A model generated the notes under the pieces. The model saw only the letters and a program-made list of their open reading frames with translations, was not told the DNA's origin and ran no database searches. Made by a program: the position numbers and the translations under genes. From Acestrorhynchus altus (Eukaryota; Chordata; Actinopteri; Characiformes; Acestrorhynchidae), in assembly GCA_034509495.1 (NCBI GenBank), contig CM067509.1, positions 1,033,680 to 1,097,679 on the forward strand: a stretch of 64,000 bases of DNA, read 5' to 3'. Each line of letters starts with the position of its first letter. The first letter of the stretch is position 1. Of the stretch, positions 51,000 through 63,180 are shown piece after piece.

Positions 51000-51251
51000 A
51001 ATAAATAAATAAATAAATAAATAAATAAATACTAATGAACAAACAACACATTTTTTCTAGTAAAAGTTATTATTATTATTATTATTAGCCAGCTATTATT
51101 ATTATTATTATTATTATTTGTTGTTGTTGTTGTTGTTGTTGTTATTGTTGTTGTTGTTGTTGTTGTTGTCGTATTGTTATTTTTATTATTATTATTATTA
51201 TTTATTTTTTTATTATTTTTTATTACTGGATATTATTGTATTATTATTGTA

Positions 51252-51296
<45 letters not shown>

Positions 51297-51529
51297 TGCT
51301 GTTATTTATTTGTTGTTATAATATTATTATTGCTATTTTAATAATAATAATAGTAATAATAATAATTATTATATTCAATAGTAAATAGTAATGATAGTAG
51401 TAGTAGTAGTAAGTAGTAGTATTATTGTTATTGTGTTGTATTGTTATTACTATTGTTGTTGTTTTTGTATTATTTATTATTATTAATATTATTATTATTA
51501 TTATAAAATACAATACAAACCAAGATTGA

Positions 51530-51601
<72 letters not shown>
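51000..51601. repeat. compound microsatellite cluster
   Basis: Runs in order: (AAAT)n at 51000, (ATT)n from 51069, (TTG)n at 51118-51170, (ATT)n again to about 51297, AT-rich mixed repeats, then (TA)n at 51533-51601. It lies directly upstream of the candidate promoter when read on the minus strand. Confidence 0.95.
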
Positions 51602-51604
<3 letters not shown>

Positions 51605-51697
51605 TCAAGCAGAAATGTGCAAACTGTGGACTCTGGACCTTCAGGTGTCCACTAGTGTCCACCATGTGCTCTGGTTCAATTTATATTTTGATAGTGG

Positions 51698-51709
51698 CCA
51701 GCAGAGGGC
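51698..51709 (+). promoter_or_regulatory. CTCF core-like site
   Basis: ccagcagagggc fits the CTCF core CCASYAGRKGGC at all 12 positions. It lies about 0.7 kb upstream of the candidate lypd6 promoter, just beyond the microsatellite cluster. Confidence 0.35.
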
Positions 51710-52837
51710 CATGCAATGGCATGCAAATCAGCCTACTTCAAAAGAACCAAAACATAAGACCCCAGTTTCCAGACGTTGTGTAAGAAACATCTGTAACACC
51801 AAACAAAACATGACACCTTTAGTTTTGAAAGTAAACATAAGAAGCACTTAATGCATTTCAAAGTCACTCTGTAAGAAGGAAGGGGAGCCATTTAAAAGCC
51901 AGGAAAGATTTCAGATGACCAGGGCTGGGGGACAGTGCCTGACCTTTATGCAGACAAACCCCGCTTCCGGTGCTGGAACTGGCTGATAATGTTCCAGTGC
52001 TGGTATAGTGGGAGAAAAAGCAATAAATCACAGTAACGTTTAAGCAGTTCAAACTGTTAATAAAAAAATGTAGGCCTGTAAATAAAATGTGTGCATATAC
52101 AAGCCTTGAACATCAAGGAAACATGACCAATTTAACCACGTCTGAATTTAGGGTGCTATCATTTCCATTTAATGACCAGAAGAAGCTTAATTAATGCTCT
52201 CAAGAAACACAATGTTTAAAAGCACCGAGGTCTTTGAATAAATCTTTCAACAGGCTTTTAGAGCAATAAGGACTTCCATTAAACGCAAAAATGTTAGGAA
52301 TGCTCTTTGAACTACCACCTTCTGCAGATTAACCACAAATTAACCAACTCAGATCTTCAGCTCTATTTAGCAGCAGTGTATAGGGATCTTCTCCTGAACA
52401 TTAGATATGATAATACACCCTTCTGCAGTTTTACATACTTACTTTTGTTGGTAACAACGTTTACATACGTTTAAATAAACCTGTCATTATTTCAGTGAAG
52501 TAACTGAAGTTTCTTAATAATAATCCTTTTTTGATCATTATGTCTGAATGGCATTAGTTAGAAGCGATATTCCAGTCCAGCTCAGCCATAAACGAGGAAC
52601 TCAAGTTATAATAAAATAATTAAAAGTTTTCCAGCGCTCAGAGCTAAAGGGCTTTGGGCATCCCATTGGCAGTGCCACTCTATGGAGAATATACTTGCCG
52701 TGTGTGAATTTGAGCACCAGTGTGAGCAGCAGTCACTAATAAGCAGGGTGACCACAGACTTGTGTACATGTAGTGTAGAATCTCTATGGCACAGAAAATT
52801 ATGTATATGATTCTTAAAGAATCTTTTGCTTCCTTAT

Positions 52838-52925
52838 ACACTATATTTATATACAAATGTTTGTAGACACCCCTACTTATGAATTAATCCACCTGTTTTA
52901 AGTTGCATCCATTGTTGAAAGTGAT
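52838..52925 (+). repeat. probable end fragment of repeat family Z
   Basis: Contains caaatgtttgtagacacccc and ttaagttgcatccattg, the start of a fish repeat whose interior matches the 24790 relic. It abuts and slightly overlaps the LINE relic. Confidence 0.4.
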
Positions 52926-53475
52926 GCACACAGCATAGCACCAAATCCTGGGCCATGGTCGTAGCTGTTTACCCAGGATGCCCTTTTCCATGAATTGGGG
53001 TGGTTGGTGGTGGGAGGAGGGGGTCCTCCAGAAGTCTAGCAGCCAGTTGCACAGTGAAGTGTTCAGCTCCAGCCTGTCTAATTTCAGATTGAACTGTTGG
53101 GGGATGATGGTGTCGTGGAGCTGAAATGGTAGCTTTCTAACAGAAGAGTCTTTATTGTCCAGATGTGTGAGGGCTGTGTGTAGGGCAGTGGAGATGGCAT
53201 TGTCAGTTGAGCGATTGGACCAGTATGCAAATTGGAAGGGGTCCAGGGAAGGGGAAGGATGGACTTGACGTGTTGCATGACTAGTCATTCAAAGCACTTC
53301 ATAAGAATGGGGGTGAGTGTCACCAGACGGCAGTCATTGAAACAGGACGTCCGACGCCTTCTTTGGAACAGGGATGATGCTGGTGGTTTGGAAGCATGTG
53401 GGGACAATGGTCTGGCTCAGTGATGTGTTAAAGATGTCTGTGAGAACAGCTGCAAGTTCCCATTCACAGTCCCTC
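52884..53475 (-). pseudogene. L2/CR1-like LINE reverse-transcriptase fragment
   Basis: The minus strand reads DIFNTSLSQTIVPTCFQ and IIPVPKK near 53400, then DPFQFAYWSNRSTDNAIST, HTALTHLDNK and LNTSLCNWLLDF. These are consecutive reverse-transcriptase motifs before the catalytic core. In-frame stops and a gap at the FSSAF block show that it is dead. It appears to be of the same clade as the 61.4 kb copy. Confidence 0.8.
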
Positions 53476-53479
53476 AACA

Positions 53480-55339
53480 CACAACCAGATATGTTGTACT
53501 GACATAGACATCGAAGGGTAGCCAGGCTCTAGTACCAGCACACAGTGTTGCTCTCGCTTGTAGGTCGCAGGTGAATGAGACTGACATGACCCCTTATTCC
53601 ACTCTATACCTGCATATTCTGCTCATTTCCCCCCCATAGTGGGGGGTAAAGGATGTGTGTGGTGCGAAGAATTATGTACCACTGGTTGTAATGAGCAGTT
53701 TTCTTTAATAATGCTTCATAAAGTGACAGTTCCTCATGGTAACCGGCCTTAGTGCCATCAAAAAGGGGCTTTTCCGCATCTACTCCAGCACCACTTCACT
53801 GACCACAGAGCTTTGCTCTTTCCAAGTCACAGAGGGCATGGTTTGTGTGAATGGGTATTTTTAGGAATCTTCCACTGGAAAACTCCACACATTAACATAC
53901 AGAGTGCATAAATCCATCAGCAACATATAAAAACCTGAGCCTGAAGAGCCACTTCAAAGCACCGCTGTCCAGTGTTATGCTTTCAGGCAGGATGGGGAGG
54001 TTGATTTGTGGTGTGACGGTGTTTTGCAAGTGCTGATGTTTTGATAAAGATGACTGAAACATGTACATAATGGGCCAATTAGGGCTGCTGTATCATAACC
54101 AGTGCAGTCTGAACTTGAATGCTTCCCTAAAACGTTCTTGTTTTAAAGGGCTGGTATAATAGAAAATCATCTTTTCTTAATTAAAGCAGAAAGCATAACT
54201 ATGTACACACCACAATCATCCTGCTTCTTCTGTCAGCGGTCACATGATAAATGTGCCCACAAAAATCGTGTTGCAAAGCTGGGCAGCAAGGCTGTCAGTA
54301 ACTATGGGCAGTGGTGCACCGAGCCCACCTAAACACAAGAAAAGAATAATTGTTCCAGCCACAGAACTGACTTCTGATTGGGTGGACAGTCTTACAGCCG
54401 GACTCCAAGGTTGCTCGCTGCACAGCTGAAAGGTTAACACTGATTGAACAAGCTTTTAAAGATCATTTTCAGCCCCACCTGGATGCACTGCTTCAATGTT
54501 GCAGGCGGGTGCACTTTCCTCTTTGTATTTTACCAGTAGTTTTAATTCCACGCTCTCTTTACTAAATAAACAGATTCCATATTACCTAAACCAAAGAGAA
54601 ACATCTGGATCCCTTGTTTTGTATGAAAAAAAGTACATCAGATCAGCATCTAAAGCTCATGCATGACCAAATTCCACTTAGAGTTTAAATCTAAAATCGT
54701 CCGGTTTCCCATAATTACAACCTGCAACTCTGGGTTCAGGTTTCATGTAATGGAGGGGCGATGGCTCTCTGGCAGGCTGAGACACTTAGATAAGGATAAT
54801 TTTACTCCAGGATGAAACAAGGGCGAGCAAGAAGACCCTGAATCATTAAAGTGACAGTTTGCAGAAAAATCCAACTTGAAGAGTTCCCTCCCTGACTGCA
54901 TCCCTCACTGACTGCGCAGGAGAGGCCTCTTTCTGTCCAATCGGTGCAACTCAGTTCCACGTCTCATGTCACACTCAGGTTCAAAACCTTTTTTAGAAGC
55001 ATTTACAATTGAATTTTAATGAATGAATAATGATAATTAATAATAAAAGCTACATATTTTCAGTTTTTCAATTTCATTTTGTTTATTGTTGTCACTGAAC
55101 CATAGCAGTGCTGCTCTGTATGGAAAGCTTTCTATAAATAAATTTTATGTCACTTTATAGAGTTGCTTGTCTGTGTATTTACTAAACCAACTAAAAAAAT
55201 TAATAAAAATGAAAGGATTTCCAAATGGAATTAAAAAATAAAAGAAATTAATTTAGCACCACGCCTAACTATAGATGTGAGGTACAGGGGTAGTGAACGG
55301 TAGTGTATCTATGCAGTTTAATAGTAACCTTGATTTGAG

Positions 55340-55410
<71 letters not shown>

Positions 55411-57440
55411 ATGGTTTGGCTACATCCATACTTAAAATGAGCTACATTCTTGTGCTTCTAGTCTTTAAATCAATCTAATGAACTTTTCCACCTTAATCTT
55501 GAAAACTCTGAAACCATAGCAGCCAATCCAGAGTACAGTCTGCAGGTTTCAACTCCAAATCATATTTGACCAACCTGGGAAATGCTCAGTGTACAAACAT
55601 GTACCATTTTGATACCATTTCTGGGTTGAAAAACATGACTCGCTGAAAAGGTTTGCAATGGTTACAACAGGATCTGACGTACAGTTCTCTTGATGGTGTT
55701 TGGGAAGCGTTACCTAGTTAAAACCAAGAGACAAAGCACCCATTTCTAGTGCTCTACACATGGCTGCTGCAGCACGGTGTACACAACATGTGTTCTCATC
55801 CACTGTTTCTGTATAAATACATGTTTTTGTGACATTTTGTCAGGAATGAATGCAGTCCTGATAAGGCATCCAAAATGTCAAACATCTACAGACATCATTT
55901 AGCCAATCAAGGACTTCTGAAAGCAGTAATAAGTGGAATCAGGTGGTGTGGATTACGGTTGGGTCCAAAAACTGTGTGGCATTAAAGACCACTGGTCTAG
56001 ATTCAAAAGATTTGATATTGAAGTTCAATTCAGCAGGCCTTGATTAAAGATACCTAGATCATCTGGTCCCAATCACAGCACTGCTTTTCATTGCAATATC
56101 AAATGTCAATTTTCAGTTAGCAAAAAAGAAAACAAACACAATTATTGAATTGAATTGAATTTATTAATATCATTTTATTTTAGGACCTGAAATTGGCTGG
56201 CAGTTGCCATCCATATCAACACCCCTGCCTCCCCATTTGTTCCACTGCATGACCAGTTACAATCATAGCACTGAAATGTAACTAATTGAAACGTCTCAGA
56301 CCTACAATGATACCGAGACCAATAATAGACAAACACTAACACATTGTTGATCTACGCCAGACAGCTGCTCATGGCCAGCTTTTGTGAATGCTTTCAAAAA
56401 TGCCGTAATCGTATCATATCCCAACAACTAATTACGTATTTTTTGAAAGAAGGAATGTCATAACTTGATTTGCAGTTACTGAGGGCATGTAAGCTGATTT
56501 AGTTCCATACAGAGATGTCCTCTGAGCCCAAGGCCTCAAATAGAGCCAAAGGCATTTCCGATGTTTCTCTGCATCACCTTATTTGCACCAGGACGTATCA
56601 GTGACAGAAGGATGATTAGTGAACAGCTGTGCAGGTGCAGTTACTGAAGCGTTGATTCAATGTCAACTTTGATCCTAAATTTAATCAAAATATTGATTTG
56701 ATCCCGATTATTTTTTACTCATAGATGACTGAGGTGAAGGTGTTTCCACAGTGATGTTCACCCTCTACCCACTATAAAAAGAACCCTGCTGTAGCACATT
56801 TCATAGCATGCCTACTGAACATTTAATCACAGCACCTATAAAATATTGTATTTTTATTGCGATAAAAATAAATGTGAAACAAAAACGTAACAGTGCTGTA
56901 ATCGTTTTCACAATAAGAGGTGCTGTAGTTTAGATGACAGCATATATTTCTTTACAGGGCATCAATGCTTCCACTCTAACACTAAATGAATAACTATATA
57001 AATGATAAACTGTAAAATGAAGACATTATTTTTGTGACTGTTTTTATTAATTGCAGCATTTTCACGTTTACAAAACAGTCTTTGAAAATATAGGAACTAA
57101 ATAAATTTGTAAAACTTCCATTTAGCCTCTTCACTTTTCAAAGCTGAAAAGTTTATTATTACAATCAACTCTATAATAAACTAAAGGAAATGAAGATTTT
57201 AGTGCCACGTATCACCTGATAATAGCTTACTAGTCCTTGACAAAGTTTATTAAAAGCTGATAAAAGTTGTAAAAGATCATTGAGGATATAAAGACGTCCT
57301 TCTGTCTGTGCGATAAAACTAGAATCTTTTTCAATCCTAAATGTAACATTAGCAAAGTCAGGTTATGGTTTAAACTGGTAGAAATATGTGGAATCTGTTC
57401 TGACCATGGTGCTTTCCTGATCTACAGGAACATGCTGTAA
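53480..57440. other. intergenic-looking, no gene recognised
   Basis: Apart from (CA)n at 55341, I see no repeat family or coding motif I can name. Confidence 0.45.
55341..55408. repeat. (CA)n microsatellite
   Basis: About 34 uninterrupted CA units; the open frame through it is an artefact. Confidence 0.98.
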
Positions 57441-57612
57441 ACCTGTTCTATATGGAAGGTTGCTGGTTCAAATCCCTGAACTGGCAGGACATGACTGAAG
57501 TGCCCTTGAGCAAGGCACTGAACTCCGGGCAGGTGTGCTCACTGCTCCCTGGTGTGTATGTGTGTATCACTGTGTGAGGATGGGTAAAAATGTGGAGGAT
57601 TATATTGTGTTT
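57440..57612 (+). repeat. short interspersed fish repeat with B-box-like sequence
   Basis: The copy contains aaggttgctggttcaaatcc (B-box-like), gaagtgcccttgagcaaggc, cactgctccctggtgtgtat and tgaggatgggtaaaaatgtg, which match a common teleost repeat I recall. The open frame on the other strand is a by-product. Confidence 0.5.
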
Positions 57613-58917
57613 GGAAAACACAAATGTACAGCTTAAACATGGTGGAGGTTTTTCCACTCAGTGTTACATCAAAACCAAGCAACCTGATCTAAACGGCGAG
57701 AGTCAGAATTAGCCTTTATGCTCCAGATACAAGTACAGATTTTTCTCCCCACTAATTTCAATCATTTGGATGCAACATTTGTGTGTTTGGCTTTAACAAC
57801 CAAGAGCTGCACTGAACAACAGAATCTGACTGTTAGGACTCCTTAATTAAACCCTCCCAAGGGATCAATAAGGTTCTATCCTACGAGCCACAAATAAGCC
57901 AACTCGTGCCTATGAGGCAAAAGGCTTTAGGTGGAATTTTTCAAACTGTTGATCACAAACAGTTGAGCAAGTAACGTTGCACAAAACATCAATTATAGCT
58001 CTTATAATGGTTAATAAAATATAGAAATACAAGTCAACTTCCCTTCTGTTGCAGAGTTACTGAACCGACTGCAAGACAGCTGTTTATTTCAATACAAATC
58101 CTACATTTGTTTGATTTTAAATTTGATCCAAAATATCAGTGTCTTTGTGGATTTCCAAGGCTGCTGAAATTTGAAATGGCTCTGTGGACCATCCTCTGCT
58201 GCAGAGAAGAATGCAGGACCAGGACAGAGGCCCTTTCAGGATGTCAGGTCAGATACCAAATTTTTCCCTCCATTAAGGTACCGACAAAGAGGTTGAAGTG
58301 CATTCCCCGCATGTCCAAGGATAGACATTACACATGGTGATCAACAGTGTCTACTTGTCTGCTTTCATTTGGTGGCTGAAAAGGACAAATATTGTTTTTT
58401 GTCCATTTTCTGTATCTGATCTGCCATGAGACTCTCCAGCTATATGTTTAAAGAGTTACATTCTTTTTATGAATATTATTTATGAACTTCCATCAATATA
58501 AAAGTGAATATGTCAGTGTCGAGCTCTTGCAGTTGTAAAGCTTGAAGCCTATAGACATTTATGGCTGCTTTATGTAAAAGGGCAAGGGCAAGGGCATAGT
58601 GAACCCAGTTTTAGTTTGTGTCATTGATATTTGTTGAAAGGAATTTGACGTGGTTGAAGGATTATGATCAAGTGTAATGCTGGAGTTGTACTAAAGCTGT
58701 GTTACGGCAGGCCTATGTTCATGCAGGCACCTCAGATATGATTGATTTGCTGTTTGAATGGAAGAAAAAAAAAAATGTACCTGTTAAGAATGTGATTCAT
58801 ATCTGATCACTGGGTTAACTATGTTTCTATAAACTGCATCATGACTAACAGTGGGATGGAGCATGGAGATATTTAACATTATGAGAATAGCTGTGGCATG
58901 TCTTCCTCTGGAAACTG

Positions 58918-58918
<1 letters not shown>

Positions 58919-58990
<72 letters not shown>
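58919..58990. repeat. (TG)n microsatellite
   Basis: About 36 uninterrupted TG units. Confidence 0.98.
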
Positions 58991-58994
<4 letters not shown>

Positions 58995-59800
58995 ATTTTT
59001 GTGTTTTTCCATCAAAAAATTGGGAAACTATTAACTAAATATTTAATTGGTCACATTGGTGCCCTGCTGATACCTGCTTTTTGGCAGCTTTGGCACTGAA
59101 TGTCCAGTTTGTTGTTTTTATCGGTCTACGGTCAGGTAAGCAGAGAAGCAGCTTGACCCTGGGGTGAAAAAAAACAAACAAAAAAAAACAAACAAACAAA
59201 GAAACCTGATGCACATTCACTTATTCTACTCTTAAACAAAGAGAGCTGGGGCTTTGATTGAATAATGATAATGACTATTGAATAATAATGATAATAGGAG
59301 TATTTGGACAATGAGGCAATTTTTGCACACGACCTCAGTGACATGAATTAATCAACTTATAATTGAAGTGTGGACTTTAAATCAAGAGGTTTAACAACGA
59401 TTAACAACATTTTTTATATTAACAACATTAACTTTTTATATAGTTTTTACTTCTTCTTTTTTTTGTTCAGGAATTCCAGACATTCCTTTCTTCAAATCTG
59501 AACAGTAAGCATTATCTGAGCTCCAGAACCTGAGACAGTGGCAGGAGTGAAGAATACATAATCAAGCTCATTTTGTTTTCAACTATCCGAAGAATTTTTG
59601 TTCCAGAACTGGCAGAGTTAACATTCTTTGGCATTTGTTTCGTTTTTTTAAGATAAATTCTGACTAATCTGGCCTTATTGTTCTTGAGATTAACCAGTGG
59701 TTTGCACATGGAATTAAACACACTTAATTTACGTTAATAAAGGGATTGTTGGTTGCAAACTGTTTATTGCTCAATTGTCCAATCACACATTTTTGTCCAG

Positions 59801-59974
59801 GAGAATAAGAGGAAAGAGGATCTAGCACATTCTACTGGTAACCTGAGCAACCTTTGCACTGCTCATGGCACTTATAAAAAAAACAGAAAGGCAATACAAG
59901 AGCTGCATGAAGATATCAGAATGGCCAAGTCAAGAGAACTGGCAACCCATAGGAGAGCTCGACAGCATGAGAAG
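59801..59974 (+). CDS. unassigned candidate coding exon
   Basis: A good acceptor (acatttttgtccag) precedes 58 open codons, beginning ENKRKEDLAHSTG and ending HRRARQHEK, at a possible but weak GTCTGT donor. The exon is exactly 174 bp, phase 0 to 0. The peptide is charged and probably helical, unlike the repeats. I see a faint resemblance to the coiled-coil protein CCDC148 (NKxKxD, CxxH and QELxxD spacing), but only from memory, and no neighbouring exon was found. It could be one exon of a real plus-strand gene, a relic, or chance. Confidence 0.35.
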
Positions 59975-61379
59975 GTCTGTTCTAAAACCCCTGTTTTAGA
60001 ACCCATATGACAACCTATATGACCACCTTAATAGATGTTATATAGATATAATTAATATAATGTATATAGAGCGACTGTGCTCCTAACCAGTATTTTAATA
60101 TGTTCAATTAATTTCTATATCGCTGTACCTCAGAAAAGGCCATGAGACTCATAAATGAACATTACATTAACCTGTATTAAAAGTTACAATTCTTTTACCC
60201 TCAACTAAAAAGTTATTAATACAATTACTATTCTGGTAAGAATGTTCAGTACATTGTACAGCAGCTGTGGCTGAGTTTTGACTGAGCTCTCTCTGAATTC
60301 ATATATGATAATAAATATTATCATATTCATACCCACTGAAAGGAGACCACATTACAACACATTACAAAACGTAGCCTTACACGTGCTACGTTATGGACAA
60401 TTGCTTCAAAATAAAGCATAAAGCCTTTATGCACAAATGTGTATAAGCTTAACTGGTGCAACCAAGGCCACGACCTTTATTCTGGACATTGTGTTGACCA
60501 CCTGTAATGATCCCTACAATGCAGCTCGTTGTTGTATTTTAAGGAAGCGAAATAAATGTAAGATTTCCTCAGCTGCCTGCACAATGGCCTGCCCAAACAC
60601 GCAGCCACACACCCATCGGCCTTGAACAGGGATTCATACTGTGTTGTCATAGCTCATCAAATGGCTAGATGTTTCTATAGCCTGCCACAGAGATAATGGT
60701 TACAGAAAAGAAAGAAATCATTATCTGCACATTTGCTTAACTGTTGTTTTAAGTATTATGCCAACAATAGCAAATTACACTTATGTCTAATTTTTTACAA
60801 AAATAAATACATTTTTTAATAAAAATATTATAACTATTTTCCACTTTCTTAAATTACAAACCAGTTTATACAACATTACAATGATAATCAGTAATTAAAC
60901 ATGCTAATCAATATCAAAGGGTTAAATCCATCCTAACATTCTTAGTTTTATGTTTACTTGTATGTGCACACTTAAAAAAAACAGAAACGGACAACAAAAA
61001 CCCTAAACGGCAGTGAAGTGACATTATTTTACAGATTTTTTTCGTTATGATTAAACACCTTTAATGTCACAACACGACGTCTCACAAGCTTTTGTAATTT
61101 ATTTACTTAGTAATCTCTGATGTTTTGGCTCGACTCACTCGTGCAAACTAAATCTACAGCAGACAGGCGCTGCTGGACATCATTCACTGCATACACATTG
61201 GTTTCCACCATTCGTTGGACTTCAACCATCTGAACACCAGGACCTAGTGAGTCATTCCTGCTGACCAAAGGAGCCAGTGCTGGCTGTGGACATAAGCATG
61301 GAGGTCTGCATGCTAAGTTGAGGGTAAACCAACACTGGTCAGCACTACCTAGTGTCTTTCTTGTGAATGTTCATTTGTT
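59975..61379. other. no gene recognised
   Basis: No further exon compatible with the 59801 candidate was found. 61185-61380 may be a decayed 5' extension of the adjoining LINE. Confidence 0.4.
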
Positions 61380-62720
61380 GCTCATAGTTCAGCCAGAGCC
61401 AACCTGAGGAGAGGGATCTCCATGGCTAAGCACTGCAAAAATCCATGGATAGAGGAGCACTTCAGCCCCTCAGATCGTATGTGGCAAGACATACAAACTC
61501 AGACAGACTTTAGACCACCTAGGACTGTACCACCATGCACCAACTGTGCTTCTCTCCCTGGTGAGCTAAACCACCTTTATGTTTTGACCAGGGAAGGTGG
61601 TCTTTCCCAAAACCGATCCTCCTCACCATGATCACCCACTTACATTCTTCACATTGGACGTTTGTTGCATGCTGAGCAGAGTGAATGCACGAAAGTAGAT
61701 GGCCCTGATGGAGTTCCTGGCAAGGGGGTACTGAGAACTTGTGCTAAGGAGCACTTAGGCAACTTTCCCAACCCTCCTCAAGACATCCGCCATTGTGTCA
61801 GAACCAAAGCATTTGATTGCTTCAATCCTGAACATCTTCCACCCTGTTGTACTCATCTGATCATCTCAAAGTGCTTTGTAAGACCAGAAATCTCACATCA
61901 GGTCACCTACCACAGCAACAGGTCAACTGAGGATATCATCTCCACAGCACTCCACACTGCACTGACCAATGTGGACTGTCCGAACTCCTATGTTAGAATG
62001 GTGGTCATTGACTTTAGTTCAGTTCTCCAAGCTGATCTCCAAGCTTAGCCCCTTGGGTCTCAGCACATCCCTGGATTTTGGACTTCCTGACCCCAGTCTG
62101 TTAAATCAAACAACCTCTCCTCTTCACCCTGAACACCAGTGGTCCCGGTGTTTGTTCCTGATCCTGTACTCTCCAGTTTATGGTTCCAACACTATAGTCA
62201 AGTTCGCTGATGACACCATGGTGATAAGCCTGATCAGAGACAGCAATGAGCCCGCCTACAAGGATGAGGTGCAGCATCTGGCTTCATGGTGCATCGACAA
62301 AAACCTGGTGCTTAATACCCAGAAAACCAAGGAGATCATGCTGATTTTCAGGAGGGATAGAAGCAGGCTCATCCCTCTTTTACATCAGCAGAGCTGCAGT
62401 AGACTAGGTAGCCAGCTTCCTGGCATCCACATCTCCAATGATCTCACCTGGACTCTTCCTCCCTGGTCAAAAAGGCACAACAGCATTTTATCTTCTTTCT
62501 AAACCTCACATGTCCCAGTATCCTGGTGAACGTTTACTGCTGTACCTTCATGAGCATACTCACCAACTGCATCTCAGCTTGGTACATCAACTGCTCTACA
62601 GTGGACCCAGATACCCACCATTCAGGTCATTCATCACAAACGCTGCCTGGGCACTTCGCACCCAAACCACAGATTGTTTGACCTGAGGCTGTGACTCTTC
62701 TGAACTCAATGCCTCTTTAA
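61380..62720 (+). pseudogene. L2/CR1-like LINE ORF2 relic with reverse transcriptase
   Basis: In order on the plus strand: a linker (HFSPSDRMWQDIQTQTDF); DGPDGVPGKGVLRTCAK (the PDGIPGRVLR motif); SKCFVRP; SNRSTEDIISTALHTAL; VVIDFSSV (catalytic block A); IVKFADDTMV (catalytic FADD block C) near 62195-62220; LVLNTQKTKEIM; and LPGIHISNDLTW. A C-terminal region follows in another frame. At least one frameshift and several gaps break it. It sits in the same orientation as the 37.1 kb fragment. Confidence 0.85.
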
Positions 62721-63006
62721 TTGGCACTGCCACCTAATTAACTTTGCACTGCCACTTATCTGCATGCCAGCACCCTCTGCACTGTTATTGTACTTATTCA
62801 TCATAATATACTTAATTCAATTTTCACTATTATTATACATATTTATAATAATGTACTTTATTATAAATAGGCTATATTTGAACTACACAAACATTTTAGG
62901 TCAGACTTGAACATTTCAACTGAACCTAAAAACTCAAAAGACAAAAATGTCTGGCTCTTATTATAAGTTAAAATTAAATTAATGAAATTAATAAAAATAA
63001 ATAAAT

Positions 63007-63180
63007 TACCGTATTTTCTGGACTATAAGCTGCTACTTTTTCCCCACGATTTAAACCATGCGGCTTATAATGAGGTGCAGCTTTTTCTTCTTATATATGT
63101 TACTTTCCTGGGTTTTTTTTTTTTAACTTTGTGGGTGCGGCTTATATTCCAGTGCAGCTTATATTCCAGAAAATACGGTA
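63007..63180. mobile_element. palindromic MITE, copy 4
   Basis: Full-length copy with ends taccgtattttctggac and ccagaaaatacggta, in the same orientation as copy 3. The interior differs mainly in the poly-T stretch. Confidence 0.75.

Noticed and set aside
54240..54440. Hydrophobic minus-strand frame resembling a membrane protein
   Set aside because: Short, no homologous motif, and an equally long frame lies on the opposite strand.
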